Positions 33,693 to 37,011 of a DNA stretch of 37,011 bases are shown piece after piece (within the stretch, counting starts at the first letter, position 1; every line of letters starts with the position of its first letter). Both the position numbers and the translations under genes were made by a program. A model generated the notes under the pieces. The model worked only from the letters and a program-made list of their open reading frames with translations, ran no database searches and was not told the origin of the DNA. The stretch lies in contig JAKMEK010000066.1 of NCBI GenBank assembly GCA_022425945.1, positions 1-37,011 on the forward strand, given 5' to 3'. Origin of the DNA: Flavobacteriaceae bacterium (GTDB lineage: Bacteria > Bacteroidota > Bacteroidia > Flavobacteriales > Flavobacteriaceae).

Positions 33693-35066
33693 TTACAATT
33701 TAAAATGATCCATTAAATAGACCATTGCTGCCATAGTGGCTGCGCCGAGCTCTAACTCTCTTTTATTGATTGCATCAAAGGTATCATTGGCAGCATGATG
33801 GTAATCAAAATAACGCTGCGAGTCTGGACGTAAACCAGCCAAAACATTCGTTTCCGTTTTTAAAGGAGCGACATCTGCACCACTTCCCCCTTTGACGAAA
33901 AGATGAATCAAATAGGGCTCAAAATAGGGGGCCCATGCTTGAATCTGTGACAATTTCTCCTCCGTGGTATCGATTGAGAAACCTCTGGGAGAAAAACCTC
34001 CAGCATCGGATTCTAATGCAAATACGTGCTTTTCATTTTTTTGCTTTGCTATCTCCGTATATTTTGCTGCGCCCTTCTGTCCATTTTCTTCATTCATATA
34101 CAACACTACACGCAATGTTCGTTTGGGTTGGTAATTGATTTTTTTCATGATACGCAACACCTCCATGGATTGAACTACCCCAGCACCATCATCATGCGAA
34201 CCATCGCCCAAATCCCATGAATCTAGGTGGCCGCCTACAAGCATAATTTCGTCGGGAAAGGTCGAGCCTTTTATCTCTCCAATGACATTATAAGATTGAA
34301 CATCCGGTAAATTTTTACAGTTCTGCTTTAGGTAAAACTTAAGTTTTCCATTTAAAGAGAGCATTGAACTTAAAAGTTCTGCATCGTTTGTACTAATAGC
34401 TGCTGCAGGAATACGTTTGCGCAAAGGCAAATCACCATAACTCATGGATCCAGTATGCGGATAATCGTCCAAACGCAAATTCATGGAACGAACTATAACA
34501 CCCACAGCACCGAGCTTAGCTGCTTGCTCCGCCCCGCTGTATCGTTGATCCACACAACCCGAATAGGCTGAAAATGTATTCACCAAATCGGCTTGCATCG
34601 GTCGGTTATAAAACACAATCTTCCCTTTTACCTTTGCAGCACCCAAAGCAATTAATTCCTCAAATTTTTTAACTTCGATCACTTCTGCTCGAATTCCTGC
34701 AAGCGGAGTAGCCACCGATCCTCCCAATGCACAAACATTTACATTAATGGTGTTTCCAGGACTCGTTTCTATGTTCGCATATTCAAAGGTTCCACGGATC
34801 CACTTAGGAACCATAACGGGCTGAAGCCACACCTTATCTAGCCCAAGAGCATCCAACTCATCTTTCCCCCATTCTACTGCACGCTGGGCGTTCAAAGAAC
34901 CAGAAAGCCTACCTCCTATTTGATTGGATAGATGCTCTAACCACGCATAACTTTGCCCATCGATCAATGCAGTCTTATAGATCTCTTTAATGGTAGGCTC
35001 TACAGCTGACTGAGCCGAAAGATAAAGCGAGCATAGGATAAAGGGGAGGAATAGAATTTTTTTCAT
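33693..35066 (-). CDS. Secreted M28 family zinc peptidase (carboxypeptidase Q-like)
   Basis: A 457-residue exported peptidase. Start at ATG 35066 gives the signal peptide MKKILFLPFILCSLYLSAQ; the longer frame from 35090 would overlap the regulator gene. A protease-associated (PA) domain lies at about residues 110-240. The metal centre reads GGHLDSWDLGDGSHDDGAG (His-x-Asp and bridging Asp), MNEENGQKGA (Glu-Glu), ESDAGG and HAANDTFD (last His). The order and length match plasma glutamate carboxypeptidase-type enzymes, which cleave dipeptides or amino-terminal residues. The gene begins one base after the regulator stop. Confidence 0.92.
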   Translation of the reverse strand: MKKILFLPFILCSLYLSAQSAVEPTIKEIYKTALIDGQSYAWLEHLSNQIGGRLSGSLNAQRAVEWGKDELDALGLDKVWLQPVMVPKWIRGTFEYANIETSPGNTINVNVCALGGSVATPLAGIRAEVIEVKKFEELIALGAAKVKGKIVFYNRPMQADLVNTFSAYSGCVDQRYSGAEQAAKLGAVGVIVRSMNLRLDDYPHTGSMSYGDLPLRKRIPAAAISTNDAELLSSMLSLNGKLKFYLKQNCKNLPDVQSYNVIGEIKGSTFPDEIMLVGGHLDSWDLGDGSHDDGAGVVQSMEVLRIMKKINYQPKRTLRVVLYMNEENGQKGAAKYTEIAKQKNEKHVFALESDAGGFSPRGFSIDTTEEKLSQIQAWAPYFEPYLIHLFVKGGSGADVAPLKTETNVLAGLRPDSQRYFDYHHAANDTFDAINKRELELGAATMAAMVYLMDHFKL

Positions 35067-35067
35067 A

Positions 35068-36231
35068 TTATTTTGATGCAAATTGTTCAATGTTTTCTAT
35101 GGTAATTGGGTTATCTCCTAGGATCATTAGACGTTCCAAAACATTTCGCAACTCACGAATGTTTCCAGTCCAAGGATATTCTTTTAATTTTTTTAAGGCA
35201 TTGGGTTGAATTTCTTTTAACGGTAAGCCATCTTTTTTTGCAATTTGTTGGATGAAATGAGTGCATAAAAGTGGAATGTCTTCTAAGCGATCTTTTAAGG
35301 CAGGAACACGAATCACAATAACCGCTAAACGATGGTATAGATCTTCGCGGAATCTACCTTCAGCAATTTCTTTTTCAAGATTCTTATTGGTTGCTGCAAG
35401 GATACGCACATCGACAGAAAGGTCTTTGTCGCTCCCAACGCGTTGAACTTTATTCTCCTGCAATGCTCTTAAAACTTTGGCTTGTGCACTTAAACTTAAA
35501 TCCCCTATCTCATCTAAAAACAGGGTTCCCCCTTCGGCGGCTTCGAATTTTCCTTTGCGGTCTTTTACGGCAGAGGTAAAAGAACCTTTTACATGACCAA
35601 ACAATTCACTTTCAATTAATTCTGAAGGTATTGCAGCACAGTTCACCTCGATGAGTGGGCGCTTACAGCGCTCACTTTTTTGATGGATCTGATGGGCAAC
35701 CAACTCCTTACCAGTACCGTTTGGACCCATAATCAGTACACGTGCCTGTGTAGGCGCTACTTTATCGATGAGCGAGACAACATCTGACAAGGCCTTAGAA
35801 GCTCCAACCATTTCATAAACCTTTGCTATACGCTTTTTTAACTGTACATTTTCAACAGCCAAATTTTTTGTCTCCAACGCATTACGAACAGAGATCAATA
35901 AACGATTTAAATCAGGTGGCTTTGGAATAAAATCATACGCTCCTAGCTTCATTGCCTCTACCGCTGTCTGAATATTTCCATGTCCAGTAAGCATGATAAA
36001 AGGAGAAGAAATCCCAAGTGACTTGGCCTCCTGTAAAACCTCTAAACCATCTTTCTTGGGCATTTTAATGTCACATAAAACCAAGTCGTAATCTTCTGAG
36101 TTTACAGCTTCAAAACCTGCTTTTCCGTCTGCAGCCTCGTCAATTTTGAAACGACTATTTTCTTCGTTTAAAATTCGTTTTAGTACACGACGAATAGGTT
36201 CTTCGTCTTCGATAATTAAAATTCGTGCCAT
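35068..36231 (-). CDS. NtrC-like sigma-54 response regulator without DNA-binding domain
   Basis: A 387-residue two-component regulator: receiver domain (about 1-120; phosphoacceptor D54, T82, K104) and a sigma-54-type AAA+ domain (about 140-375; Walker A GPNGTGKE at 169-176, Walker B D240-E241, arginine region FREDLYHRL, PWTGNIREL). The chain ends soon after the AAA+ lid (ENIEQFASK); the Fis-type helix-turn-helix of about 60-80 residues that NtrC has is absent, and the loop that contacts sigma-54 reads GSFTSA (216-221) instead of GAFTGA. So it may act from solution or through a partner. No histidine kinase is adjacent. It begins one base after the MscS stop. Confidence 0.93.
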   Translation of the reverse strand: MARILIIEDEEPIRRVLKRILNEENSRFKIDEAADGKAGFEAVNSEDYDLVLCDIKMPKKDGLEVLQEAKSLGISSPFIMLTGHGNIQTAVEAMKLGAYDFIPKPPDLNRLLISVRNALETKNLAVENVQLKKRIAKVYEMVGASKALSDVVSLIDKVAPTQARVLIMGPNGTGKELVAHQIHQKSERCKRPLIEVNCAAIPSELIESELFGHVKGSFTSAVKDRKGKFEAAEGGTLFLDEIGDLSLSAQAKVLRALQENKVQRVGSDKDLSVDVRILAATNKNLEKEIAEGRFREDLYHRLAVIVIRVPALKDRLEDIPLLCTHFIQQIAKKDGLPLKEIQPNALKKLKEYPWTGNIRELRNVLERLMILGDNPITIENIEQFASK

Positions 36232-36232
36232 A

Positions 36233-37011
36233 CTATAGGTTTTCGGTTTGGTTTAACCAAAGTGTTCGCTGGGGGAAAGGTATTTGAATCTTGTGTTCTT
36301 TGAATGCTTGAACGATTTTGTACCGAATATCACTTTTTACTTGATTAGCAATAAAACTATTGTTGATGGAGAAATATAAACGAAACCGCAATGCACTGTC
36401 GCCAAAGTCTTGTAATAAAACGATGGGCACTGGGTTGGTCAAAACATGCTTATGCGATTTCGCCAGTTCAATGAGAATGGCTTCTACCTGCTCAACATCA
36501 CTATCATAGCTAACTCCTACCTCAACATGTTCTCTTGTCAATGTGCCATTCTCCGTCCAATTGTATAATATGGATGTCAAAAATTTATGGTTTGGAATGA
36601 TCAATACTTTATTGTCAATAGTTACTGCACGTGTCGTACGCAGAGTGATATATTCTACACGCCCAATTTGTCCCTCTATGGAAATAATGTCACCTACATG
36701 GACGGCCTTATCTGCAATAATAAAAATACCTGAAATAATGTCTTCAATAAAGGTTTGCAGTGCTAAACCAACACCGACTAATAAAGCTGCAGAAGCTGCA
36801 AAAATAGCGGTGACATTGACACCAATGGTATCGAAGGTGATTAATATAACAATGAGGTAAACAAAGTAATTGAAAAAAGCGAAAATACTCTTGAACTTAA
36901 ACTGAACATCTTCATCGAGACGATTGATAATTAATCGACGTGAAATCCGCAAAAAGTATTTGGTGAAAAAAAACACCAAAATAATAATGATCAGGGACTT
37001 TAGCGTAAATG
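36233..37011 (-). CDS. Mechanosensitive ion channel protein, MscS family (partial, 5' end missing)
   Basis: The frame stays open to the right edge of the window without an ATG; the first visible codon is a Phe, followed by a further hydrophobic segment, so the N-terminal membrane helices are outside. Seen are two more membrane segments, the pore-lining helix region AALLVGVGLALQTFIEDIISG and the beta domain with VHVGDIISIEGQIGRVEYITLRTT, then the alpha-beta C-terminal domain ending FPQRTLWL. Such channels open on membrane tension to protect against osmotic downshock. It is followed by the regulator gene after one base, so the two are probably cotranscribed. Confidence 0.92.
   Translation of the reverse strand, partial: FTLKSLIIIILVFFFTKYFLRISRRLIINRLDEDVQFKFKSIFAFFNYFVYLIVILITFDTIGVNVTAIFAASAALLVGVGLALQTFIEDIISGIFIIADKAVHVGDIISIEGQIGRVEYITLRTTRAVTIDNKVLIIPNHKFLTSILYNWTENGTLTREHVEVGVSYDSDVEQVEAILIELAKSHKHVLTNPVPIVLLQDFGDSALRFRLYFSINNSFIANQVKSDIRYKIVQAFKEHKIQIPFPQRTLWLNQTENL

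Overview
The window is a stretch of chromosome from a member of the Bacteroidota, most probably a marine-type Flavobacteriaceae. Evidence: signal peptides ending in the form S-A-Q, TAnnTTTG-type promoter boxes with almost no Shine-Dalgarno sites, a long NusB, a SecA of about 1120 residues without the C-terminal zinc motif, a PUR/DUF3276 protein, and neighbour pairs such as DUF4294 with an M42 peptidase. The DNA is AT-rich and densely coded. I see no transposase, integrase, phage gene, CRISPR array or complete tRNA gene.

Layout. 1-305 is non-coding and reads, on the minus strand, as the promoter and leader of an rRNA operon whose 16S gene begins at the left edge. 306-5203: DUF4294 protein, M42 aminopeptidase, PyrD, then the minus-strand group nusB - DUF1573 lipoprotein - yajC. 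5426-10231: ABC exporter, PUR-family protein, large secreted M14 peptidase. 10232-14818: CsaA-like protein, Mpo1-like protein, thioredoxin-like protein, a cyclophilin-FKBP fusion, RecQ. 15025-20371: tatC - AhpD-like - lptB on plus, pssA on minus, lnt, a small membrane ORF, the corrinoid adenosyltransferase and a DUF2795 protein. 20449-27456: secA, fatty-acid-hydroxylase-type membrane enzyme, GT4 glycosyltransferase, HAD phosphatase, and an opposing cytidylyltransferase-like gene.

27607-31521 is a tight seven-gene plus-strand run (PIG-L deacetylase, membrane protein, DUF1272, CPBP protease, VOC protein, TfoX-N protein, MsrA). Its CPBP gene is broken by a one-base frameshift in a T run. 31518-37011 is a six-gene minus-strand run (MscS channel, NtrC-like regulator, M28 peptidase, MATE exporter, small acidic protein, PAP2 phosphatase); the MscS gene runs off the right edge.

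Many genes serve the cell envelope: protein export (SecA, YajC, TatC), lipoprotein maturation (Lnt), LPS transport (LptB), phospholipid synthesis (PssA) and PAP2. The rest is housekeeping and stress repair. I found no convincing undescribed defence or mobile system. The points most worth checking are the CPBP frameshift, the NtrC-like regulator with no DNA-binding domain and an altered sigma-54 loop, the RecQ without zinc cysteines, the terminator placed over the pyrD promoter region, and promoter boxes placed so close to start codons that transcripts would be nearly leaderless.
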